Program-made: the position numbers and the translations under genes
Notes under the pieces: generated by a model
The model's input: the letters and a program-made list of their open reading frames with translations, nothing else
Database searches by the model: none
What the model was told of the DNA's origin: nothing
From: Gammaproteobacteria bacterium
Lineage (GTDB): Bacteria; Pseudomonadota; Gammaproteobacteria; Pseudomonadales; Azotimanducaceae
Length of the DNA stretch: 37,209 nt
Direction of reading: 5' to 3'
Assembly: GCA_028821125.1 (NCBI GenBank)
Contig: JAPPHD010000100.1
Location: forward strand, 1 to 37,209
Part shown: one piece after another, positions 17,766 through 25,354 of the stretch
Position numbering within the stretch: the first letter of the stretch is position 1
Layout of the letters: every line of letters starts with the position of its first letter

Positions 17766-18818
17766 CTAGTTGGGTCTGTCACCGGGAGCGGGCCCAAGCC
17801 GGAACCCCGTCGGGAACGGGTCGCTTTCGTAAAGCACGAAGTGGTGATAACCCGTTATGTAGGCGCTTCCGGTCACCCGCGGGGTCACATAGGTCATGCC
17901 GTTCCTGGTTTCCGCCCGGGTCACCTGGCCGGTGAAGCAGGTGCCGAGCACGCCTTCGAACCGCTTTGCTTCCTCCAGCGCGATTTCGCCCCTGGTGTAG
18001 AGGCAGGCGAGCCGGGCGCTGGTGCCCGTACCACAGGGGGAACGGTCGATGGCGCCCGGAGGCGACAGGATCGTCTGCTTGTAATCGCCGCTGCCGGTTT
18101 TTCGCGAAACGAACTGGACCTGGTAACACCGATCGATGTGGGGCTGCTCCGGGTGGACGATGTCGAGTTGCTCCGCGACGGCCTCGCGGATGGCAACGTA
18201 TGCGGCGATCAACTCCGCATCCCGGTCGGGCCGCAGTTCGAGATCGAGCGCATCGGCATCGACAATGGCGTAGTAGTCGCCGCCATAGGCGATATCGACG
18301 GCAAGCCGGCCGAGGCCCCTCACCTCCACGGGCACGCCGCTCTCGTGCAGGAAGCTGTCCACATTGTCGAAGGTGACCGAGCGGGCCCGCTGGCCGTCCC
18401 AGTCGACGTAACAGGCCACCCGCCCCGCCGGGGTGTGGAACCGGACGACGGTCACCGGTGATTCCCGGGGCACCAGGCCGGCTTCCACCACCGTGGTTGC
18501 CGTGCCGATGATGCAATGGCCGCTCATGGGCACGTAGGCATCCTGTTCCATGATGATCACGGAGAAATCCGATTCCTCGTCCAGCGACGGCATGAGCAGC
18601 ACCGAACACATCAAGCCGCCGCCGCGCGGCTCGAAACAGAGCAGTTTGCGCAGGGCATCGTCGTGCTCGGCCAGCCAGCGCTGCTTTTCCAGGAGAGAGT
18701 CGCCGGGAGGCACCGGTACGCCACCCACGATCACCCGCGTGGGATTGCCTTCCGTGTGGGAATCCACGGTGCGGACGATTCTGCTGAGGTCCGATTTGAT
18801 CGGTCGCTGTTCTGCCAT
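17766..18818 (-). CDS. Proline racemase-family protein, Ser/Cys type (hydroxyproline epimerase or dehydratase)
   Basis: 350 residues, normal for the family. The fold markers are TVDSHTEGNPTRVI at the N-terminus, MSGHCIIGTATT and DRSPCGTGTSAR. In proline racemase and 4-hydroxyproline epimerase two cysteines act as acid and base; here the first is Ser99 (MSGH) and the second is Cys262. Family members with one catalytic Cys replaced include trans-3-hydroxy-L-proline dehydratases (which keep the first Cys and change the second), and Ser/Cys members with epimerase or dehydratase activity are known, so a dehydratase or a weak epimerase is plausible. It is a cytoplasmic enzyme lying downstream of the GntR regulator and about 170 nt before the CocE-like lipoprotein. 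It is a clear paralogue of 19796-20830. The 195-nt gap before it shows nothing recognisable. Confidence 0.88.
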   Translation of the reverse strand: MAEQRPIKSDLSRIVRTVDSHTEGNPTRVIVGGVPVPPGDSLLEKQRWLAEHDDALRKLLCFEPRGGGLMCSVLLMPSLDEESDFSVIIMEQDAYVPMSGHCIIGTATTVVEAGLVPRESPVTVVRFHTPAGRVACYVDWDGQRARSVTFDNVDSFLHESGVPVEVRGLGRLAVDIAYGGDYYAIVDADALDLELRPDRDAELIAAYVAIREAVAEQLDIVHPEQPHIDRCYQVQFVSRKTGSGDYKQTILSPPGAIDRSPCGTGTSARLACLYTRGEIALEEAKRFEGVLGTCFTGQVTRAETRNGMTYVTPRVTGSAYITGYHHFVLYESDPFPTGFRLGPAPGDRPN

Positions 18819-19013
18819 TTCCTGAAAGCGTTACCGTGGAGCGGACCCGGGATTCATGCGACTACACCGCCATCCGGCGACCACCCGGGATACGCGGTCG
18901 CACCCGGCGTCCCGGTCAACCGCCGCAATTCCGAACGGTCTTCATCGGCCGGCCAGGCATGGAGTGCCGGGGAAGATCTGCGCCGGCCCGCGCAGGAGAC
19001 CGTCATTGCCAAC

Positions 19014-19682
19014 TCAGGCAACGTTTTTCAACGCCCGCACAAGTTCCTTGCCGGTGGTCAGAATGTGTTCCCTGAGGCACTTTCTCGCGCGGCGCTTGTC
19101 CCGCACCCGGCACAGGCGCAGCAGTTCGTGATGTTCGTGTTCCGCCCTGGGATAGTCGGCAATCAACTGGATCTGCATGCGCAGGTAGCGGTCGCAGTTG
19201 GTATGCAACTGGCTGATCAGGCCCAGGGTCCGCTTTCTGCCCGAGGGCTGGTAAAGGCTTCGGTGGAACTTCCAGTTCAGTGCACCCCAGGGGTGCTTGT
19301 CGGCGCCGGGTTTCAGCAGTTCATCGAATTCCTTGAGGATCAACTGCGACTTGTCGAGGTCTTCGTCGGTGATCCTGGCGAGCGCATAGCCCAGTACATC
19401 GCACTCGAGAATCGCACGCAGCCCGAACAGTTCGTTGACTTCCTCGAGGGATATCCTTGTCGCGACAGCGCCACGATGGGGAGCGAATTCCACCAGCCCT
19501 TCGGCCTCCAGTTGCAGAAGGGCTTCCCGCACCGGGATGCGGCTCACGTTGAGTTCGGCCGCCAGGGCATCCTGGCGTAGCGGCGTACCCCCTTCGATCT
19601 CGTGGGAGATGATTTTCTCGCGCAGAACGTCGACCACCGACGATGTGACGGTTTTGCGCGTGATCTGGTTTACGTTCGACAT
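19014..19682 (-). CDS. GntR-family transcriptional regulator, FCD (FadR) subgroup
   Basis: 222 residues. The N-terminal winged helix-turn-helix has LRQDALAAELNVSRIPVREA and LEAEGLVEFAPHRGAVAT. The C-terminal FCD domain shows the metal-ligand pattern with NWKFHRSLY, AEHEHHELL and LREHI, so it probably binds a metal and a carboxylic-acid effector. It lies between two proline-racemase-family genes on the same strand, the standard place for a regulator of hydroxyproline catabolism, and probably controls the divergent promoters at 20853-20890. Activator or repressor role is not visible; this subgroup is mostly repressors released by the pathway substrate. The 113-nt gap to the gene upstream holds no other gene. 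Confidence 0.92.
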   Translation of the reverse strand: MSNVNQITRKTVTSSVVDVLREKIISHEIEGGTPLRQDALAAELNVSRIPVREALLQLEAEGLVEFAPHRGAVATRISLEEVNELFGLRAILECDVLGYALARITDEDLDKSQLILKEFDELLKPGADKHPWGALNWKFHRSLYQPSGRKRTLGLISQLHTNCDRYLRMQIQLIADYPRAEHEHHELLRLCRVRDKRRARKCLREHILTTGKELVRALKNVA

Positions 19683-19795
19683 TGTGGGCTGTCACCAATG
19701 AATGAGGAGATTGTCGAAACCGGAATATCGCGAGCTTCGATGATACCCGGTTTCCAACGCATACCGCATAACCCGTACCACCTCGCAATCCCGCG

Positions 19796-20830
19796 CTATC
19801 CGGACAGGTCGCGGGGCGCCGGGCCCACGCGGTAGCCTTCCGGCAGGGGATCGTCCGGGTCCAGCACGAACTGGTGGTAGCCGGTGATATAGGCCCTGCC
19901 GGAAATGCGCGGCCGAATGAACGTGCGGCCGTTACGTACTTCCGCGCTGGTCGCTTCCCCCACAAAACAGGTACCCAGCGGCCCCTCGAAACGCTTCGGT
20001 TCGCCCAGGCCGATCTCGCCGCGGCTGTAGAGCAAGGCCACCCTGGCGCTCGTGCCCGTACCGCAGGGGGAACGGTCCAGCGTACCGGGCGGCACCAGTA
20101 CGGTCTGCCGATAGTCTCCCACCGTGCTGTCGGAAGAGGTGAAGAGCACCTGGTAGCAGCGATTGATGGACGGGTCGTCGGGGTGGACGGTTTCCACCTG
20201 CTCGCCCACGGCGCCGCGGATCCTGATCCAGGCATCGATCAGGGCGCCGTCGTTGTGGATACTCAGGTCGAGCCCCATCGCATCGGCATCGACGAAGGCA
20301 TACATGTCGCCGCCGTAGGCCACGTCGATCTCGATCCGGCCCAATCCGTCCACATCCAGCGGCGCGCGCTCGACCAGCAGGAAACTTTCGACGTTCTCGA
20401 AACTGACGGCGCCCACACTGCCCGATGCGACCTGCACATCGCAGGCCACCGGCCCGGCAGGGGTGTCGAAGCGAACGGTGGTGACCGGTTCCCGGACCGG
20501 AACCATACCCTGGGCGACCACCGTGGTCGCGGCGCCGATGATGCAGTGGCCGCACATGGGCACGTACTCGTCCTGCTCCATGATGACGGCGGCGAAATCC
20601 GCCTCGGCAGAGTCCGGCGGCAGCAGCAGCACGGAACACATCAGGCCGGAACCGCGCGGTTCGAAGTTGACCATGCGCCGCATGCCGTCGGCATGGGTCA
20701 TCAGCCAGTCCCGCCGCTCGAACAGGTTGTTTCCCGGCGGCACCGGGACGCCGCCGACGATCACGCGCGTCGGGTTGCCCTCGGTATGGGAATCGACCGT
20801 GCGAATGCTGCGCAGGGAATAACTGGCCAT
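19796..20830 (-). CDS. Proline racemase-family protein, Cys/Cys type (probable 4-hydroxyproline 2-epimerase)
   Basis: 344 residues. It carries both catalytic cysteines: Cys93 in MCGHCIIG and Cys256 in DRSPCGTGT. The Cys/Cys pattern belongs to proline racemase and 4-hydroxyproline epimerase, which invert the alpha carbon by a two-base mechanism without a cofactor. The neighbourhood (GntR/FCD regulator, divergent alpha-ketoglutarate-semialdehyde-type dehydrogenase) fits conversion of trans-4-hydroxy-L-proline to cis-4-hydroxy-D-proline, the first step towards alpha-ketoglutarate. Start ATG 20830 gives MASYSLRSIRTVDSHTEGNP, aligning with the paralogue at 17766-18818. A promoter on this strand is visible just upstream. 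Confidence 0.9.
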   Translation of the reverse strand: MASYSLRSIRTVDSHTEGNPTRVIVGGVPVPPGNNLFERRDWLMTHADGMRRMVNFEPRGSGLMCSVLLLPPDSAEADFAAVIMEQDEYVPMCGHCIIGAATTVVAQGMVPVREPVTTVRFDTPAGPVACDVQVASGSVGAVSFENVESFLLVERAPLDVDGLGRIEIDVAYGGDMYAFVDADAMGLDLSIHNDGALIDAWIRIRGAVGEQVETVHPDDPSINRCYQVLFTSSDSTVGDYRQTVLVPPGTLDRSPCGTGTSARVALLYSRGEIGLGEPKRFEGPLGTCFVGEATSAEVRNGRTFIRPRISGRAYITGYHQFVLDPDDPLPEGYRVGPAPRDLSG

Positions 20831-20852
20831 CGCTCCGCCAGGTGGCTGATCG

Positions 20853-20881
20853 TTGACGGCAATATACTAAAATCGTATACA
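20853..20881 (+). promoter_or_regulatory. Sigma-70-like promoter for the aldehyde dehydrogenase, with TATAC repeats
   Basis: TTGACG (20853-20858), a 17-nt spacer and TATACA (20876-20881) face the + strand gene at 20993. Between and over these boxes lie TATACT (20863-20868) and CGTATACAG, whose GTATAC core is a palindrome like the GT..AC core of GntR-family operators. A regulator bound here could block both this promoter and the opposing one. Confidence 0.55.
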
Positions 20882-20890
20882 GTATCCCAA
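20861..20890 (-). promoter_or_regulatory. Opposing promoter for the hydroxyproline epimerase-type gene
   Basis: On the - strand TTGGGA (20890-20885), an 18-nt spacer and TATATT (20866-20861) form a candidate promoter 31 nt before the start at 20830. It overlaps the + strand promoter almost completely, so the two should compete or be co-regulated by one operator. Confidence 0.45.
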
Positions 20891-20992
20891 TCGGGAGCCT
20901 GACGTTCGGGAACGGGCCGCGCTCGCGAACCGCCTTCGACGGGAAGGCCGGGCTTTACTCTACGGAACTCTACAGACGCAACCGGAGCGGAC

Positions 20993-22429
20993 ATGTCGGT
21001 ACACCAGAATTTCATCGCGGGGGAATGGCGCGCATCGTCCCGCACCAGTCCCAACATCAATCCATCGAACACGGATGAATCCATCGGCGAATACGCCCTG
21101 GCGGACGAGTCCGATACCGAAACCGCCATTGCCGCCGCCACCGAGGCGTTTTCCGGGTGGTCGACGAGCGGCATCCAGCAGCGCTTCGACGCGCTCGACG
21201 GCATCGCCACCGAAATCCTCGCGAGAAAGGAGGAGCTCGGCCGGCTCCTCGCCCGGGAAGAAGGCAAGACGCTGCCGGAGGGAATCGGCGAAGTCGCCCG
21301 CGCCGGCCAGATATTCAAGTTCTTCGCCGGCGAGACCCTGCGCCTCACCGGCGATGTGGTGCCGTCGGTGCGGCCGGGCATCAATGTGGAGATCACCCGG
21401 GAGCCGGTCGGCGTGGTCGGCATCGTCACCCCCTGGAATTTCCCCATCGCCATTCCGGCCTGGAAGATCGCACCGGCCCTGGCCTATGGAAACTGCGTGG
21501 TCTTCAAGCCCGCGAGCCTGGTCCCCGGAAGCGCCTGGGCGCTTGCCGACATCATCGGCCGCTCCGGCCTGCCGGCCGGCGTCTTCAACCTGGTCCTCGG
21601 CCCGGGCAGCGTCGTCGGCAACGCGCTTTTAGAAGACCGCCGGATCGCGGCGGTGAGCTTTACCGGGTCTGTGGAGACCGGGCACCGGGTCGCTACCGCC
21701 TGTAGCGCAAGAGGCGCCAAATTCCAACTGGAGATGGGCGGCAAGAACCCGCTGGTTGTATTCAACGACGCCGATCTCGATATCGCCGTCGACTGCGCTG
21801 TCAACGGCGCCTTCTATTCCACCGGCCAGCGCTGCACGGCCTCTTCGCGCCTGATCATCGAAGCCGGCATCCACGACCGGTTCGTGGACGCGATGATCGA
21901 AGCCACCGGCTCGCTGCGGGTGGGCGATGCCATGGACGAATCGACGCAGATCGGGCCGGTGGTGGACCAGGCTCAACTGAATCAGGATGTCGACTACATC
22001 GGTATCGGCAAGTCGGAAGGCGCAACCCTCGCTGTCGGCGGGGACCCCGTCGAGGGGAAGACGCCCGGTTTCTACCTGTCGCCGGCGCTGTTCGTCGATA
22101 CCGACAACGCCATGCGCATCAACCGGGAGGAAATCTTCGGGCCGGTGGCCACAGTGATTCGAGCCCAGGACCAGGACGAAGCCGTGGCCATCGCCAACGA
22201 CACGGAATTCGGGCTCTCGGCCGGCGTCTGCACCCGTTCCATGGCTGCCGCCAACCGCTTCAAGCAAGGGAGCCGCGCCGGCATGGTCATGGTCAACCTG
22301 CCGACCGCCGGCGTCGACTACCACGTCCCGTTCGGCGGCACCAAGGCATCGAGCTACGGCGCGCGCGAACAGGGCAGCTATGCGGCGGAGTTCTATACGA
22401 CGGTGAAGACCGCTTATATCAGGCCTTGA
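20993..22429 (+). CDS. Aldehyde dehydrogenase, alpha-ketoglutarate semialdehyde dehydrogenase type
   Basis: 478 residues, normal for the NAD(P)-dependent ALDH family. GGAG lies 6 nt upstream of ATG 20993. Visible motifs are PWNFPIAIPAWKIAPALAYG, FTGSVETG, catalytic Glu247 (LEMGGKNPLVV), catalytic Cys281 (GQRCTASSRL) and EEIFGPVATVI. It oxidises an aldehyde to an acid in the cytoplasm. Overall sequence style (GDVVPSVRPGINVEITREPV, and ending AAEFYTTVKTAYIRP) is that of succinate/alpha-ketoglutarate semialdehyde dehydrogenases. Being divergent from a proline-racemase-family gene with a GntR regulator supports alpha-ketoglutarate semialdehyde as substrate, the last step of hydroxyproline breakdown. 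Sugar-acid pathways use the same enzyme, but none is visible here. Confidence 0.9.
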   Translation: MSVHQNFIAGEWRASSRTSPNINPSNTDESIGEYALADESDTETAIAAATEAFSGWSTSGIQQRFDALDGIATEILARKEELGRLLAREEGKTLPEGIGEVARAGQIFKFFAGETLRLTGDVVPSVRPGINVEITREPVGVVGIVTPWNFPIAIPAWKIAPALAYGNCVVFKPASLVPGSAWALADIIGRSGLPAGVFNLVLGPGSVVGNALLEDRRIAAVSFTGSVETGHRVATACSARGAKFQLEMGGKNPLVVFNDADLDIAVDCAVNGAFYSTGQRCTASSRLIIEAGIHDRFVDAMIEATGSLRVGDAMDESTQIGPVVDQAQLNQDVDYIGIGKSEGATLAVGGDPVEGKTPGFYLSPALFVDTDNAMRINREEIFGPVATVIRAQDQDEAVAIANDTEFGLSAGVCTRSMAAANRFKQGSRAGMVMVNLPTAGVDYHVPFGGTKASSYGAREQGSYAAEFYTTVKTAYIRP

Positions 22430-22492
22430 ACGGCGCTGGCCCGCATCCACGATCCCGAAGGAAACGCGATGGAGCTTTGGGAACCCGGGCAA
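22430..22492 (+). pseudogene. Remnant of a VOC/glyoxalase-family gene (C-terminal scrap)
   Basis: Directly after the dehydrogenase stop, and in the same frame, the DNA reads TALARIHDPEGNAMELWEPG. The part RIHDPEGNAMELWEP is the typical C-terminal strand and metal-ligand Glu of glyoxalase/bleomycin-resistance (VOC) proteins. Nothing upstream belongs to that family, and the usual stop after ELWEP is missing, so only about 20 codons survive. It marks an old deletion or recombination joint between the dehydrogenase and the HipA-like gene. Confidence 0.65.
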
Positions 22493-22516
22493 AGACGCTC
22501 CCTGATTTTGGCAAGA

Positions 22517-23734
22517 TCATGGAGAACTCGCCGGGACGGTCTCCAATTGCCCCTTGATCGCTTCGGAAACCTGTTGAGACACGGGCAAATCCCTGGCCAG
22601 GCCCTCCCAGATGGACCGGAAGCTCTCGATGGTTTCCTTGACCGGATTGAGCATGGCAGCGGAGTCGACCCCCATGTAATCCGCCATTCGGCGGAAGTCG
22701 TCCAGGGCCAGGGCGTCCCAACGCTTCGTCCTGCCTAGCCGCAATCCCATGTTCGGGTCGCTGACGTGGGCGATAGTGGACAGCATGTCGTAAGCCGGGG
22801 AGATCTCCGCATTGATGCCGTCACGGTAGATCAGCGACCAGTTCTTGAGGTGCATGTCGGCATTTCCGATCAGGGCGCTGTAGATGAGCCTTCGGGCGAA
22901 CTGGTCGACGGCGCGGTCGTTGGCGTAGATGGCGAGCACGCGGCCAATGTTGCCGTAGCTGAATTTCCTGTACTTTGCATCGGGGTACTGGCCGAACACC
23001 TGCGCGAAATCCTCGGTGTGGATTCTGAGCCCTTGATCACGGTCGAATCGGCGTATCGCGAGCGCGTTAGCGTTGGCGAGGGACGAGTCTGCGGCGGCAG
23101 CCGGGAGGCCGCGGATGTTTCGCATCGGCACCAGCCGGACCTCGGGCACCTCAATGCCGATAGTGCCGGCGATCGACATCAGGGAGTATTCGTTCTCGGG
23201 AATCCCCGGGTAGGCTGCTGACGGTAACTTGATGATCCAGTCGCCGCCGGCGCCCTGGGCGGGGATCGTCAGGCCGCCGCTGGTTTCCATCACCGCCGAG
23301 AATTTCAGTTGCACGCCGGCGAGGGAGAAGCGAAGCGCAGGGGAGTCGTCCGGACCGCGGGGCGCGTCGGCATCCAGGTCGTCGGGCGAATCCCGTGCCG
23401 GGGTGAGTCGCACCGCCCCCGGCAGATCGCCGCCGGTCAGGCGCAGCAGGGGATAGTCTCGGGTCTTGTTGACGCCGGCGCGCTCGGCCAGGTAGTCGCG
23501 GAGACGGCCTTCCGGGAGCAGGTTGGCGAAGTAGGGTGGGGCGGCCGTCGTGGTGATGCGCTGTTCCTCGAGGATGCCTCCCTGGGGATTCAGAAAGGAC
23601 AGCCCGAGGGTGGGACGGACGGGCATGCGGACGTAGTCGGCATCGAAGATGAGCGTGGTACGGTCACCGGAGAGGTGCGCGAGGGTTCCGACGGTGAGGT
23701 CGCCGAGACGCACGTGCAGTTCATCGACGATCAT
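22517..23734 (-). CDS. hipA: HipA-like serine/threonine kinase toxin
   Basis: 405 residues, close to E. coli HipA (440). The N-terminal HipA domain has ILEEQRITTTAAPPYFANLLPEG. The kinase part has GVQLKFSAV, the catalytic loop IGNADMHLKNWSLI (Asp293 as base) and the metal-binding ISPAYDMLSTI. HipA phosphorylates glutamyl-tRNA synthetase and arrests growth; targets of relatives vary. Its ATG overlaps the stop of the helix-turn-helix gene upstream (4-nt overlap), the normal HipBA arrangement. All kinase residues I can check are present, so it looks active. It is convergent with the dehydrogenase at 20993-22429. Confidence 0.9.
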   Translation of the reverse strand: MIVDELHVRLGDLTVGTLAHLSGDRTTLIFDADYVRMPVRPTLGLSFLNPQGGILEEQRITTTAAPPYFANLLPEGRLRDYLAERAGVNKTRDYPLLRLTGGDLPGAVRLTPARDSPDDLDADAPRGPDDSPALRFSLAGVQLKFSAVMETSGGLTIPAQGAGGDWIIKLPSAAYPGIPENEYSLMSIAGTIGIEVPEVRLVPMRNIRGLPAAAADSSLANANALAIRRFDRDQGLRIHTEDFAQVFGQYPDAKYRKFSYGNIGRVLAIYANDRAVDQFARRLIYSALIGNADMHLKNWSLIYRDGINAEISPAYDMLSTIAHVSDPNMGLRLGRTKRWDALALDDFRRMADYMGVDSAAMLNPVKETIESFRSIWEGLARDLPVSQQVSEAIKGQLETVPASSP

Positions 23735-24066
23735 TCGTCGTCTTCCTGGGCATCACCGTCGCCGACAAGAAGTTCGATCGCAGACAGGGGGCGCTCGGCG
23801 GCGCCCGGTTCCAACCCCCGCAGGAGGCCGAGGACGACGGGCATTGCCCGGCGTGGGATCAGCATGGGCTCAAACCCCAGCGTTCGGGCGATCTTCGTAG
23901 CGCTGGACAGCCTTGGGTCTACGGCGCCGTTCTCGATACGGGAGACGTGTCCCTGCGGCAAGCCGATTCGGGAAGACAGTGCGCGCTGGGACATTCGCGA
24001 CCGACGACGCGCGTCGCGCAGTGCGGCGGGCCAGGACGAGACTTGGATGGCTGCTGCAGGTTCCAT
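23731..24066 (-). CDS. hipB: HipB-like XRE-family antitoxin and repressor
   Basis: About 111 residues from ATG 24066 (MEPAAAIQVSSW); the frame is open further upstream, but that part runs through the AT-rich operator. A Cro/CI-type helix-turn-helix spans about residues 15-70 (LRDARRRSRMSQRALSSRIG followed by LPQGHVSRIENG). The acidic tail (GDGDAQEDDE) is typical of antitoxins that are easily degraded. It should neutralise the HipA-like kinase and repress its own operon through the palindromes at 24085-24135. It overlaps hipA by 4 nt. Confidence 0.88.
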   Translation of the reverse strand: MEPAAAIQVSSWPAALRDARRRSRMSQRALSSRIGLPQGHVSRIENGAVDPRLSSATKIARTLGFEPMLIPRRAMPVVLGLLRGLEPGAAERPLSAIELLVGDGDAQEDDE

Positions 24067-24084
24067 GGTGGATTGCCTAGAAAT

Positions 24085-24135
24085 GATATATATAAATATA
24101 TCAATTATACATAAAGATATGTATAAACGTATATC
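24085..24135. promoter_or_regulatory. Tandem GATAT...ATATC palindromes, probable HipB operators
   Basis: Two dyads lie in an AT-rich island just upstream of the antitoxin gene: GATATATATAAATATATC (24085-24102, 7-bp perfect arms) and GATATGTATAAACGTATATC (24116-24135, GATAT/ATATC arms). Two dyads 31 bp apart, about three helical turns, suit cooperative binding by a dimeric XRE repressor. The rest of the gap to 24327 shows no gene and no clear promoter for the divergent CmcJ-like gene. Confidence 0.6.
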
Positions 24136-24327
24136 AGGGTGTTTTTGCACATGGCATGCCGCATCAAAGGCGACGAAATACTGTCACCCAGCCATCACAT
24201 GGCGTTTCGCCGCGCAGCCCCTCGGTCACGGCCCGGTCTTCTCCTCTTGTGTACGGTCGGCCGTGCCGAACGAAATTTGCGCGAACCGTAGTTTCAGCAT
24301 GCGACAATTGCCGTTCAAGGCAATCCC

Positions 24328-25320
24328 ATGAGTATGACAATGCCAGCGCCCAACGCCCTTCGAACGGGAGCCTTCAACTACATCTCGGCGAGGACCCAGG
24401 CCTCGCTCTATCGCAACGGCAAGGTGCGGCTGAACCGGGACTACGAAGGCACCGACAGCGACATCACGGGCCTCGATTTCGAAGAGCGGAGAATGCCGAT
24501 ACGGGACGCGCGTGGCCTGGCGGCGTCACGGCGACCCAAGCTCGATGCCAATGGCTTTGAACGGCTCCATCGGCCCCTCTCGCCTCCCGGCATCGACTTT
24601 CTCGATCACGATCAGGTCGTCCACCACTACTATCCGCACTGTGAGGACATCGTCCGCGAGGCGAGCGGCGCGCGTCTGGTCGCGGCCTTCGACCACAATA
24701 TCCGGTCGGCATCCGGTCACGAAAGCGGGCGTCGCATCAAGGGCGGGCAGCCGGTGATGCGGCCCGTGCACTTCGCGCACGCCGACTACACTCTGACCAG
24801 CGGACCGCAGCGGTTGCGCGACCTGGGAAACCCGCCCACCGTCAACGACACGTACCGCACCCGGTTATCCGATGGCGAAACGTTGCTCGACGAGGCGGAT
24901 GTCGCGTACGCGCTCGATGCGGGCCGGTTCGCAATCGTCAACCTCTGGCGAAACATCGCACCGGAACCGGTCGCGCTGCATCCTCTCGCCCTCTGCGACG
25001 CCGCGACCGTCAATCCAGATGATCTGGTCGTCTTCGAAATCCACTATGTCGACCGGGTCGGCGAAAACTACTTCGCCAAGCACGCCGACAGCCATCGCTG
25101 GTACTTCTACTCCGCCCTGACCCGCGACGAGGCGGTACTGATCAAGCAGTGGGATTCGGCCGGAGGACTGGCGCGCTCGAACGGCGAGAGGTCCGACTCG
25201 ATGAGCCCCGGCGCCCCCTGCACGTTCAGCTTCCACACCGCCTTCGAAGACCCGACGACCGCACCCGACGCGCCCGATCGCTGGAGCATCGAAGTACGCT
25301 GCATTGCGCTTTACGACTAG
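24328..25320 (+). CDS. CmcJ/NvfI-family oxygenase-like protein
   Basis: 330 residues, no signal peptide, cytoplasmic. The sequence has the outline of the CmcJ/NvfI (GA4-desaturase-like) family: an N-terminal domain (TGAFNYISARTQASLYRNGK), a middle part with HNIRSASG, VHFAHADYTLTSGPQRL and FAIVNLWRNI, and a C-terminal part with LHPLALCDAATV and HRWYFYSALTRDEAVLIKQWDS. The HAD motif could supply two of the three iron ligands of a Fe(II)/2-oxoglutarate-type centre, with a later His as the third. Characterised relatives take part in cephamycin methoxylation and fungal meroterpenoid or gibberellin chemistry, but most bacterial members have no known substrate. ATG 24328 has AAGG 8 nt upstream; ATGs at 24334 and 24340 are alternatives. 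No biosynthetic genes surround it. Confidence 0.75.
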   Translation: MSMTMPAPNALRTGAFNYISARTQASLYRNGKVRLNRDYEGTDSDITGLDFEERRMPIRDARGLAASRRPKLDANGFERLHRPLSPPGIDFLDHDQVVHHYYPHCEDIVREASGARLVAAFDHNIRSASGHESGRRIKGGQPVMRPVHFAHADYTLTSGPQRLRDLGNPPTVNDTYRTRLSDGETLLDEADVAYALDAGRFAIVNLWRNIAPEPVALHPLALCDAATVNPDDLVVFEIHYVDRVGENYFAKHADSHRWYFYSALTRDEAVLIKQWDSAGGLARSNGERSDSMSPGAPCTFSFHTAFEDPTTAPDAPDRWSIEVRCIALYD

Positions 25321-25354
25321 TTCTCCGTCCCAGAGCCTGAGCCGGACTTCTCCT

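Noticed and set aside
19755-19785. Possible second copy of the 8807-8982 element
   Set aside because: Only about nine contiguous bases (TATGCGGTA on the - strand) match the terminal repeat and no hairpins follow; too weak to call.
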